The notes beneath the pieces are model-generated. The model did no database searches, was not told where the DNA came from, and saw nothing but the letters and a program-made list of their open reading frames with translations. The position numbers were made by a program, and so were the translations under genes. Of a stretch of 6,814 bases of DNA, positions 1 through 5,423 are shown piece after piece (within the stretch, counting starts at the first letter, position 1; each line of letters opens with the position of its first letter). Source of the DNA: Candidatus Vogelbacteria bacterium (lineage in GTDB: Bacteria > Patescibacteriota > Minisyncoccia > Phycocordibacterales > XYD1-FULL-46-19); contig DSBD01000053.1 of assembly GCA_011049365.1 (NCBI GenBank), forward strand, positions 1-6,814. The letters are read 5' to 3'.

Positions 1-625
1 CTAAAAGACCCAAAAAATTAACTATAATATCTATCTTTTGATTTTGACTTAATTTTATATCGTTAAAGCGTAATCTCAAAGCTTTTTTAATTTTCTCTTC
101 CAAATTATTTATAGCTTTTTCTAAACTAATAGTTTTTTTAACTGAAACTTGCGGTCTTTTTTCGGGTGTTGGAAATTGTTTAATAACCTCTCTTAAAGCT
201 TTATTAATATTTTCTATTGTTATTTCATCGCTTGGTAGAAAAATTGGTTGTTTTAACCTTTCTTCCGCTGGTCTGATTATTTGATAACCGAATATCTTTT
301 TTAACTTATTGCTAAATATTTGAAATTGATTATATATTTTCAACCTTCTTTCCAAGTCAGCCATATCACTGTCTTCTTCTTCTGATTGTTGTAGTCCCGG
401 CAAAATAGATATTGATTTTATTAGCATTAAAGTGGCGGCAATGATGATAAAATTAGCCATTTCTTTTTTATCTATATCGGGATTATTATTGATATGATTA
501 ATATAATCATCAGTCACTTGAGCTAACGATATTTTATTAATGGGCATTTTTCTTTTCTCTATCAACTGCAACAACAAATCTAAAGGCCCTTCAAATTCTT
601 CAGTTTTTATAACAAACTGCTTCAT
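1..625 (-). CDS. scpA: ScpA, segregation and condensation protein A (3' end cut by window edge)
   Basis: ScpA is the kleisin subunit of the bacterial Smc-ScpAB condensin; it bridges the Smc heads and works with ScpB in chromosome compaction and segregation. Read from ATG at 623-625, the frame stays open for 208 codons to the window edge. Near the N-terminus it has the family signature FEGPLDLLLQLIEKRKMPIN, then VTDDYINHI, then a hydrophobic helix (ANFIIIAATLMLIKS). A charged, less conserved middle follows. The C-terminal winged-helix part ends in DIIVNFLGLL, where ScpA proteins usually read close to VVTFLALLEL, so probably only some 20-40 residues are missing. The start is 5 bp after the aspS stop, which implies co-transcription with aspS. 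Only a weak GGGA lies upstream, so translation may be coupled. The family call is firm; the missing end cannot be judged. Confidence 0.93.
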   Translation of the reverse strand, partial: MKQFVIKTEEFEGPLDLLLQLIEKRKMPINKISLAQVTDDYINHINNNPDIDKKEMANFIIIAATLMLIKSISILPGLQQSEEEDSDMADLERRLKIYNQFQIFSNKLKKIFGYQIIRPAEERLKQPIFLPSDEITIENINKALREVIKQFPTPEKRPQVSVKKTISLEKAINNLEEKIKKALRLRFNDIKLSQNQKIDIIVNFLGLL

Positions 626-630
626 AAAAA

Positions 631-2007
631 TTATTTTAATCCCAATTCTTTCAATTGTTCTTTAGATATTTCGGCCGGTGAATTCATCATCAAATCTCTT
701 CCTTCGCCGGTTTTAGGAAAAGCCATTACTTCTCTAATATTAGGTTCATTTTCTAAAATCATTAAGAGACGATCCATACCGGGAGCAATACCACCATGAG
801 GCGGCACACCATAACGAAAAGCGGTTAACATATGTTCAAAAGCTTGTTTGTCTTTTTCGTCAAAGCCAATTAAATCAAAAATTTTTCTTTGAATAGCCGG
901 ATTATGAATACGAATACTGCCACCACCCACTTCATAACCATTTAAAACCAAGTCATGTTGTTGAGAACGACAAAGTGCCGGATCAGTATCTAATTTGGCT
1001 ACATCTTCTTCTTTGGGGGCTGTAAACATATGATGTTCGGGAGCAAAGTGGCCATCTGTTAATTCAGCTTCAAATAAAGGGAAATTAACTATCCAGCAAA
1101 AAGCTAATTCATTTGGATCATTTTTATCTTTTCTAATATCAGGTTTATCGGTACCATATTTTTCCATTACATCTGTATGGTCAAGACGGGGCCAAGGTTT
1201 CTGCGAAATCTTCTTATGAGGGTATATTTTTTTTATCATTTCAGTAAACATACCCTCAATTAAAGATAATATATCTTCTTGAGTAACGAAACTCATCTCC
1301 ATATCCAGTTGAGTAAATTCCGGTTGCCTATCGCCCCTAGTGTCTTCATCTCTTAGACAACGAGCAAATTGAAAATATTTTTCAAAACCGGCTACCATCA
1401 GTAATTGTTTATATTGTTGCGGAGATTGCGGGAGAGCATAAAAGCTTCCTTTGTCTATTCTAGATGGCACTACATAATCACGAGCTCCCTCCGGAGTTGA
1501 TTTGGAAAGAATAGGAGTCTCTATTTCAACAAATCCTTCTTGGTCAAGATAATCTCGAATAAATTTAAATACCTGATGACGATTTATAATATTTTTCTTT
1601 AAACGTTTTCGCCTTAAATCCAAGTAACGATACTTTAATCTGATTTCTTCATTAATTTCATGTCCGGCACTTTCAATATCAAAAGGTAAAGTTTCCGCCT
1701 TGTTTATAACCTCTATTTTCTCAATAGACATCTCCAAGTGTCCGTTTTCTTGGTCAGGATTAATCATTTTAGCCGGCCTTTCATTAACTTGACCACCAAT
1801 CTCCACTATCCATTCCGGCCTTAAATTGTCAGCCTTTTTTCGAGTTTCTTCATTATTAGGTAAAGCAACCGCTTGAACAAAACCACTAATATCTCTAATA
1901 TCTAGAAAAATTAATTTGCCATGGTCGCGACGATTATCCACCCAGCCCTTTATTATCACTTCTTGACCGACAAAATTAGATAAATCTTTGATATATATTC
2001 TTTCCAT
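631..2007 (-). CDS. aspS: Aspartyl-tRNA synthetase, bacterial type without the GAD insertion
   Basis: Class II synthetase that charges tRNA with aspartate in the cytoplasm. From ATG at 2005-2007 it has 458 residues. An N-terminal OB-fold anticodon-binding domain (about 1-100, with GWVDNRRDHGKLIFLDIRD) is followed by the catalytic core. Motif 1 lies near 159-174 (FVEIETPILSKSTPEG), motif 2 at 217-233 (CLRDED..DRQPEFTQ) and motif 3 at 400-414 (GVPPHGGIAPGMDRL). Bacterial AspRS is usually about 590 residues because a GAD domain sits between YG.DKPD and CW.V.FPLFE. Here those motifs (284-290 and 304-313) are separated by a short linker, so the insertion is absent. His29 in RRDHG matches the position linked to tRNA-Asn tolerance in Pseudomonas AspRS, hinting at a non-discriminating enzyme. 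A GTG at 2025 would add six residues, but the family start is MERxYIKDL and a -10-like hexamer overlaps the GTG, so ATG 2007 is preferred. Confidence 0.96.
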   Translation of the reverse strand: MERIYIKDLSNFVGQEVIIKGWVDNRRDHGKLIFLDIRDISGFVQAVALPNNEETRKKADNLRPEWIVEIGGQVNERPAKMINPDQENGHLEMSIEKIEVINKAETLPFDIESAGHEINEEIRLKYRYLDLRRKRLKKNIINRHQVFKFIRDYLDQEGFVEIETPILSKSTPEGARDYVVPSRIDKGSFYALPQSPQQYKQLLMVAGFEKYFQFARCLRDEDTRGDRQPEFTQLDMEMSFVTQEDILSLIEGMFTEMIKKIYPHKKISQKPWPRLDHTDVMEKYGTDKPDIRKDKNDPNELAFCWIVNFPLFEAELTDGHFAPEHHMFTAPKEEDVAKLDTDPALCRSQQHDLVLNGYEVGGGSIRIHNPAIQRKIFDLIGFDEKDKQAFEHMLTAFRYGVPPHGGIAPGMDRLLMILENEPNIREVMAFPKTGEGRDLMMNSPAEISKEQLKELGLK

Positions 2008-2015
2008 ATCAGGCA

Positions 2016-2045
2016 ATTTTAGCACAAATTAGCTTCTTTGAGCAA
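2016..2045 (-). promoter_or_regulatory. Candidate aspS promoter giving a leaderless or near-leaderless mRNA
   Basis: On the minus strand TTGCTC (2040-2045) is followed after 18 bases by TAAAAT (2016-2021), and the aspS ATG comes 8 bases later. There is no Shine-Dalgarno before the ATG. If this is the promoter, transcription would start at or one to two bases before the start codon. The motif match is modest, and read-through from the GNAT gene is the alternative. Confidence 0.4.
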
Positions 2046-2070
2046 ATGTTAAAACCACTCTAGAGTTTTT

Positions 2071-2532
2071 TTATCTAAATTTAATAATCTTCTTCCAAAG
2101 TATTCCGGGGTATTCGTCATTCGGATCTTTAATTATTCCATGTTTGATAAAGCCAAGATTTTCATAAAATTTCCAAGAATTCTTATGAGTTTCCGGGCTA
2201 TAACATAATATTTCAGTAAATTTTAATTTTTTCGCTTCGGCAATTATCTTTTGACCCAGCAAATTTCCAATCCCTTTATTTTTATACTTTGAAGCTATGA
2301 TATATAATTCTGCCGGATTTTTTGTGTCAGTATAGTTCCCAAAATGTGCCGGGGCCTTTCTTAAACCCACAATACCCACAACTTCATTATTTTCTTCAGT
2401 AATATAAAACTTACAATATTTTGAATCTAATTCACCGGCTAACTCATTTAAAAATTCATCATCAGTCCAATATTGTCTAAAAATATCTTTTACTTCAATT
2501 CTATCTTTTTTGTTATATTTCCTAAATTTCAT
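2071..2532 (-). CDS. GNAT-family N-acetyltransferase
   Basis: A 153-residue single-domain GNAT protein, expected to move an acetyl group from acetyl-CoA to an amine. Strand beta-4 and the acetyl-CoA pyrophosphate loop are visible at about 75-94 (ELYIIASKYKNKGIGNLLGQ; the K.KGIG part fits the Q/RxxGxG/A consensus). Motif B is at 122-128 (FYENLGF). The length is typical of the family, and the frame is intact from ATG at 2530-2532. No clear Shine-Dalgarno is present, only a GAG about 14 bases upstream. It lies 63 bp upstream of aspS on the same strand and just left of a histidine-kinase 3' scrap. The substrate is unknown. Microviridin clusters carry a GNAT (MvdB/MdnD) that acetylates the peptide N-terminus, and a graspetide locus lies next door, but position and orientation do not tie this gene to it. 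Confidence 0.88.
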   Translation of the reverse strand: MKFRKYNKKDRIEVKDIFRQYWTDDEFLNELAGELDSKYCKFYITEENNEVVGIVGLRKAPAHFGNYTDTKNPAELYIIASKYKNKGIGNLLGQKIIAEAKKLKFTEILCYSPETHKNSWKFYENLGFIKHGIIKDPNDEYPGILWKKIIKFR

Positions 2533-2539
2533 AGCAATG

Positions 2540-2608
2540 AAATAATCTCAACTATCCCTCTTCCCTCCCCTCTTTCGGTAATTCTATTATAAAACTGGAA
2601 TTTTACCT
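2540..2608 (-). repeat. Left copy of a direct repeat: remnant of a histidine-kinase 3' end
   Basis: Bases 2540-2600 align without gaps to 5412-5472 with 6 mismatches in 61 (about 90 percent by hand count). In the kinase frame this copy reads [15 protein letters not shown] then TAG; the other copy reads [15 protein letters not shown] then TAG, and similarity continues about 13 bases past the stop. A one-base loss near 2601-2605 breaks the frame just before SSF. Left of 2540 and right of 2608 the two copies diverge. It is therefore a gene scrap, with no coding function expected here. Confidence 0.8.
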
Positions 2609-2615
2609 ACTCTAA

Positions 2616-2645
2616 TTTTCATAAATGATATAGATTTGGTAAAAT
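2616..2645 (+). promoter_or_regulatory. Candidate promoter of the alpha/beta-hydrolase gene, leaderless type
   Basis: TTTTCA (2616-2621) and TAAAAT (2640-2645) are 18 bases apart, and ATG begins 6 bases after the second hexamer at 2652. No Shine-Dalgarno is present. The spacing matches that seen before aspS and before the TPR gene in this window, which is the main support; the -35 match is poor. Confidence 0.38.
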
Positions 2646-2651
2646 CTATTT

Positions 2652-3277
2652 ATGCCAAGAAGTATAATATACATAGCTGGGATGTTTGAGAATGAGAGTA
2701 ATTCTTTTTTGGGGATATAAAGCTGGAGATAGAAAAACTGAAAATATCTTGTGAGTTTATTGAACTTTACTTCGGAAAACCGTTCGGTTCTTATTCTCTT
2801 CAGAAAGAAATATATCGTATCAGTAAGATTGTCGACAAAAATCAGCCACAAATTATTATAGCTCACAGTTTGGGTTGTTATATCTCAATGTATCTATCTG
2901 TTATTTGCCCGATTATATTCCTAGACCCATCTTTATATATTACTGATATTATTTTGCCAAACATTAAAGATGGGAAATATAATGATGGGAAATATATGTT
3001 TAAAGTATCTCAGAGTTTTCTAAACTCAATTAAGATATGTAAACCAATTGATGTTTTAACAAAAAATATAAAAGACAATGGGTGTCGTATAGATATCTTT
3101 GGTGCCGGCAAGGGTGGGTACAAAACTGCCGAGCAGTATCATCAAAATCTTATTGGTTCAAACTATTTTTTCTTATCTGACGCTGATCATGAATTTAAAA
3201 ATAAATTAAGTAAGCGGAAAATTTTAGGAATAATAAAAAAGCGACTCGGCGCTAAACAACCGAGTCGCTTATATTGA
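2652..3277 (+). pseudogene. Alpha/beta-hydrolase fold protein, split by a one-base frameshift
   Basis: The ATG at 2652 opens MPRSIIYIAGMFENESNS and runs into TAA at 2718-2720. From 2711 another frame continues with GDIKLEIEKLK to TGA at 3275-3277. Adding one base in the T6G4 run (2705-2714) joins them into a 208-residue protein. In the joined numbering the nucleophile elbow is AHSLGC with Ser73, preceded by the hydrophobic strand PQIIIAHS and followed by IIFLDPS. A candidate catalytic His is at 180 in SDADHEF; the acid residue is not clear. These features match small serine hydrolases of the alpha/beta fold, but the substrate is unknown. The rest of the frame is well kept, so this may be a recent mutation, a homopolymer sequencing error or slippage. 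The last codons overlap the terminator of the converging ATP-grasp gene. An annotation of only 2870-3277 would lose the N-terminal third. Confidence 0.78.
3231..3270 (-). terminator. Rho-independent terminator of the left ATP-grasp gene
   Basis: An 11-bp perfect stem (3239-3249 with 3260-3270, AAGCGACTCGG against CCGAGTCGCTT) has a 10-base loop. On the minus strand it is followed by TTTTTTATTA. It starts 15 bases past the TAA of the ATP-grasp gene. There is no T-run on the plus-strand side, so it serves the minus strand. It overlaps the last codons of the plus-strand hydrolase gene. Confidence 0.9.
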
Positions 3278-3285
3278 TGATGAGA

Positions 3286-4280
3286 TTAGATAGAATACTT
3301 ACCCGGAGAATGCAGTAGTTGGGCTATTCCTTGAGATATAGACATATCTGTCAAAACCTCAATCCAGCCCCATTGACCGGAAGGATTAATTTCCAAAAAG
3401 ACATATTCATCATCCGGAGTCAGTATCATATCAATCGCTCCAAATTGAAGTCCCCAAACCTTCATGCATTGCAGAAGTTTCTGCTCCACATCTTTAGGTA
3501 ATGAATATATTTCATGTTTAACCCTTTCCAAATCATAATGTCGCCAATCATCTTTGGTTAAAGGGCTGTCTTGGGAGTGAATAGCGCAAGTAAAAACTTG
3601 TTTTCCGGCAATAGTAATCCGGAGTTCTAGTTTTTTGTCAACATAATTCTGGAATATTGTCGGAGCATATTTCAACTCACTACCAAATTGACGGAGGTCT
3701 TCTTCGGTAACCGGACTGGTGAAGACTCCAAGAAGCCCCCCTTGTTTATCTGTCAGATTACTACTACCGCAAGTCTTCATGATCATTCTGCCGTGACAAA
3801 GTTTAAAAAACTCCAAGACATTTTCTAAGTCATTAGATATTAATGTCTTGGGATTTGAAAACCAATTTCACTAGCCACTTGAAGTTGATGCGGTTTATTT
3901 AACTCTATCCTGCGAAGCTTCAAGGGGTGATTAACCCAAATCGGTTCTCTTTCTACAAAGGTGTGCCAAGTGGCCAACAAGAATCGCTGAAATTCTCTCG
4001 AAGCAAATTTTTGGTGATTTTCCGATAATTCATCGGATACCGTTATTACTTCCGGTGGTCGGCGATACCAAATTGAGCCAACTTGAGACATTTGACAAGT
4101 TTTCCCGGAGTTATCAGTCAAAAAGAACTCTGAGCTACCTTTCTCCACCTTGAGTGAAGATAGATAGTTTAAAATTTGGTCAGTGTTCAATCGAAAGATA
4201 TCTTCCGGATTTAAATGTTCCAAAACCAGAGGTATATTGGGTTCATCAGATCCGGTGATTACTAAAATTGTTTCTGTCAT
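3286..4280 (-). pseudogene. MvdC/MvdD-family ATP-grasp graspetide maturase, one-base frameshift
   Basis: This family activates Asp/Glu carboxylates of a precursor peptide with ATP and joins them to Thr/Ser (ester) or Lys (amide). The N-terminal part (4280 to 3840) has WYRRP at 71-75 and NHPLKLRRIELNKPHQLQVA, then ends early as GFQIPRH and TAA. The other frame continues as LISNDLENVLEFFKLCHGRMIMKTCG. One extra base at 3844-3848 (AGACATTA to AGAACATTA) gives PRTLISND. The intact paralogue in this window reads VPQTRITSN there, so a deletion is the likely cause. Restored length is 331 residues, the usual size. The second half keeps the ATP-grasp Lys (MKT), ELRITIAGKQVFTCAIHSQ, DWR, AIDM and the Mg site with family tail FLEINPSGQWGWIEVL. 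An AGAAAGGA site lies 7 bases before ATG 4280. It is transcribed divergently from the TPR gene and has its own terminator. Whether it is dead, mis-sequenced or translated by slippage is open. Confidence 0.9.
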
Positions 4281-4287
4281 AATTTTA

Positions 4288-4294
4288 TCCTTTC
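4288..4294 (-). promoter_or_regulatory. Ribosome binding site of the left ATP-grasp gene
   Basis: The minus strand reads GAAAGGA, 7 bases before ATG 4280, which fixes the start. The 19 bases from AGAAAGG through ATGA match those of the right ATP-grasp gene at 17 positions. Confidence 0.75.
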
Positions 4295-4330
4295 TGTTTT
4301 TATTCTACTGTAGATGACAAAGAGCACTGT

Positions 4331-4358
4331 TTGCTGATTAAAATTATAATGTTAGAAT
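4331..4358 (+). promoter_or_regulatory. Candidate promoter of the TPR-like gene, leaderless type
   Basis: TTGCTG (4331-4336) and TAGAAT (4353-4358) are 16 bases apart. ATG follows immediately at 4359 and again at 4365, so a start of transcription about 7 bases downstream of the -10 would fall on the second ATG. An alternative -10, TATAAT, is at 4345-4350 but has no good -35. No Shine-Dalgarno exists. Confidence 0.5.
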
Positions 4359-4364
4359 ATGGTA

Positions 4365-5075
4365 ATGTCAAATCAAAGAAAAAAAGACGAAATTGATATA
4401 GAAGATTTAAGAAAAAAAGTTTCCCAAATTTTCCACCAAGGAATGTCTAATCTTGAATATGAAAAACCAATTAAGAAAATAGAGTCAATAATCAAGAAAT
4501 ACCCTCAAGTAATAGATGAACAACGATTGTTAAATTTAGCCACTCTTTATGATCATCAAGCTTTTACTGAAAAAACAACAAAAAAGAGATTAGAATATGA
4601 AAATAAAGCCATAAAAATATGTCAGGGAGTTATAAAAAAGAATGGTGATTCAGTCCATACAGCCTATGCTTTGTGGGGAATCGGCAGAGTTTGGTGGCAT
4701 AGAAAGAACAGAAAAGCAATCATCTATGCCAAGCAAGCCGATCGGATGATGAGAAAAGTAACCAAAGGAGAAGAGGGTATGCCACTTAGTGTTGCTGTGG
4801 TTTATGATATTCTAGGAAATTATCGAAGAGCTGAATATTGGTATCTAAAAACAATCAAAGAAACTGATGATAAATTTGGAGTTTATTTTGATTTACTCTC
4901 CTTTTATTTTGAACAAAAGAGGTATAAAAAAGTTTATGATATCTTGCCAATCACCAAAAAATTATATTCAAAATTTCCGGAAGAATTTAAAAAAACAAAA
5001 ACCGGTAAAATATGGTTAAAACGATTAAATGAAATTGAAAGTATAACCAAGTCTTCTTTTTTTGGGGGGGGGTAA
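4365..5075 (+). CDS. TPR-like helical-repeat protein of unknown function
   Basis: Soluble, strongly basic protein of 236 residues from ATG 4365, or 238 from ATG 4359; the promoter position favours 4365. No signal peptide or membrane span is seen. Most of it reads as paired amphipathic helices of the tetratricopeptide type, for example RLLNLATLYDHQAF, then HTAYALWGIGRVWWHRKNRK and IIYAKQADRMM, then VAVVYDILGNYRRAEYWYLK and YFDLLSFYFEQKRYKKVYDI. Such folds usually bind proteins or peptides. No enzyme motif is visible. It ends in SSFFGGG, encoded by a T7G9 run just before TAA, so the C-terminus would change with any slip in run length. It lies between the two ATP-grasp genes and converges on the precursor. 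A role in the graspetide system, as scaffold or partner, is only inferred from position. The coding status is well supported by the long uninterrupted frame. Confidence 0.82.
   Translation: MSNQRKKDEIDIEDLRKKVSQIFHQGMSNLEYEKPIKKIESIIKKYPQVIDEQRLLNLATLYDHQAFTEKTTKKRLEYENKAIKICQGVIKKNGDSVHTAYALWGIGRVWWHRKNRKAIIYAKQADRMMRKVTKGEEGMPLSVAVVYDILGNYRRAEYWYLKTIKETDDKFGVYFDLLSFYFEQKRYKKVYDILPITKKLYSKFPEEFKKTKTGKIWLKRLNEIESITKSSFFGGG
5057..5072 (+). repeat. T7G9 homopolymer run at the 3' end of the TPR-like gene
   Basis: Seven T (5057-5063) run straight into nine G (5064-5072), encoding Phe-Phe-Gly-Gly-Gly before TAA. A one-base loss in the G run would read through into the terminator region and stop at TGA further on; a one-base gain would add a few residues. 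Such runs are prone to slippage and to sequencing error. Confidence 0.9.
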
Positions 5076-5113
5076 AATAAAAGACCCCGAACTTTATTTG
5101 AGAATTCGGGGTC
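5073..5113 (-). terminator. Rho-independent terminator of the graspetide precursor gene
   Basis: A 9-bp stem (5083-5091 GACCCCGAA with 5105-5113 TTCGGGGTC) has a 13-base loop. On the minus strand it is followed by TTTTATTTTA. It lies 26 bases past the precursor TAA, so the precursor is monocistronic. The plus-strand side has no T-run, though the stem may also help end the converging TPR transcript. Confidence 0.85.
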
Positions 5114-5131
5114 ACCATTGAGGGGAATTTT

Positions 5132-5156
5132 ATGCGGACTTAATCATCGTCCGCAT
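5132..5156 (-). other. Hairpin spanning the precursor stop codon
   Basis: ATGCGGAC (5132-5139) is the exact reverse complement of GTCCGCAT (5149-5156), with a 9-base loop that holds the TAA stop and the codons of the final Asp pair. No T-run follows, so it is not a terminator. It may protect the 3' end or be chance; its position across the core's end is the notable point. Confidence 0.55.
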
Positions 5157-5334
5157 GTGGATCGGCGTTCATTCGAGGAGGCGTGGCGACATCGTAAGTT
5201 TGTACGACAGTTCCCATAATGGTCTTGAGGGCTTTGCCACCTAGCATTTCCTCGAATTCATCTTGGGTCATCAATGGTTGGGCGAAACGAGCTGCGAACG
5301 GCATAGTATCTTGGTGAGAAGCTGAACCTGACAC
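5140..5334 (-). CDS. Graspetide (microviridin-like RiPP) precursor peptide
   Basis: A 64-residue peptide from GTG 5334, chosen because a near-perfect AAAGGAGGTG lies 8 bases upstream; the GTG at 5343 overlaps that site and is unlikely. Residues 12-20 read PFAARFAQP, close to the PFFARFL helix by which microviridin-type leaders dock on their ATP-grasp ligase. A helical stretch (MTQDEFEEML, 22-31) and a GG at 32-33 follow. The C-terminal part (TVVQTYDVATPPRMNADPH, then ADDD) is the likely core: donors would be Thr42, Thr46 and Thr51, acceptors Asp48, Asp58 and Asp62-64. There is no Lys after Lys37 and no Glu in the core. The gene is about half G+C by hand count, clearly richer than its neighbours. 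It is a single-gene unit with its own terminator. The ligases at 5764-6765 and 3286-4280 support the call. Family assignment is strong; ring pattern, cleavage site and bioactivity are inference. Confidence 0.85.
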   Translation of the reverse strand: MSGSASHQDTMPFAARFAQPLMTQDEFEEMLGGKALKTIMGTVVQTYDVATPPRMNADPHADDD

Positions 5335-5340
5335 AATACT

Positions 5341-5350
5341 CACCTCCTTT
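5341..5350 (-). promoter_or_regulatory. Very strong Shine-Dalgarno of the precursor gene
   Basis: The minus strand reads AAAGGAGGTG, an almost full complement of the 16S rRNA 3' end, with GGAGG 8 bases before GTG 5334. It is the strongest site in the window and decides the start. Just upstream, CCTTTGAAAGG forms a small inverted repeat that includes the first half of the site. Confidence 0.88.
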
Positions 5351-5395
5351 CAAAGGTCATTTATTCCCAAGCTAATCCCGGGAACTCCTATATTA

Positions 5396-5423
5396 AAGAT
5401 AACAAATATATAAATAACCTCAA
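5396..5423 (-). promoter_or_regulatory. Tentative promoter of the precursor gene
   Basis: TTGAGG (5418-5423) and TATCTT (5396-5401) are 16 bases apart on the minus strand. This would give a leader of roughly 55-60 bases, which contains the short inverted repeat TTCCC...GGGAA. The -35 element lies inside the repeated histidine-kinase 3' scrap, directly after its TAG. The hexamers are weak, so this is a guess. Confidence 0.3.

Noticed and set aside
2046..2070. ACTCTAGAGT palindrome with T-run after the GNAT gene as a terminator
   Set aside because: The stem is very short once a loop is allowed and the strand with T-run does not fit well; too weak to call.
2612..2866. Minus-strand open frame of 84 codons
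   Set aside because: It lies antisense to the 5' part of the hydrolase, has no recognisable domain or start signal, and the plus-strand frame has clear hydrolase motifs.
3319..3501. Plus-strand open frame of 60 codons
   Set aside because: Antisense shadow of the left ATP-grasp C-terminal region, which has strong family motifs.
3844..3848. Programmed ribosomal frameshift in the left ligase
   Set aside because: No slippery heptamer or clear downstream stimulatory structure is visible at the junction; simple base loss explains it better.
4304..4314. TCTAC-T-GTAGA inverted repeat in the divergent region between the left ligase and the TPR gene, a possible operator
   Set aside because: Only five bases per arm in an AT-rich spacer; no regulator gene nearby and no second copy seen.
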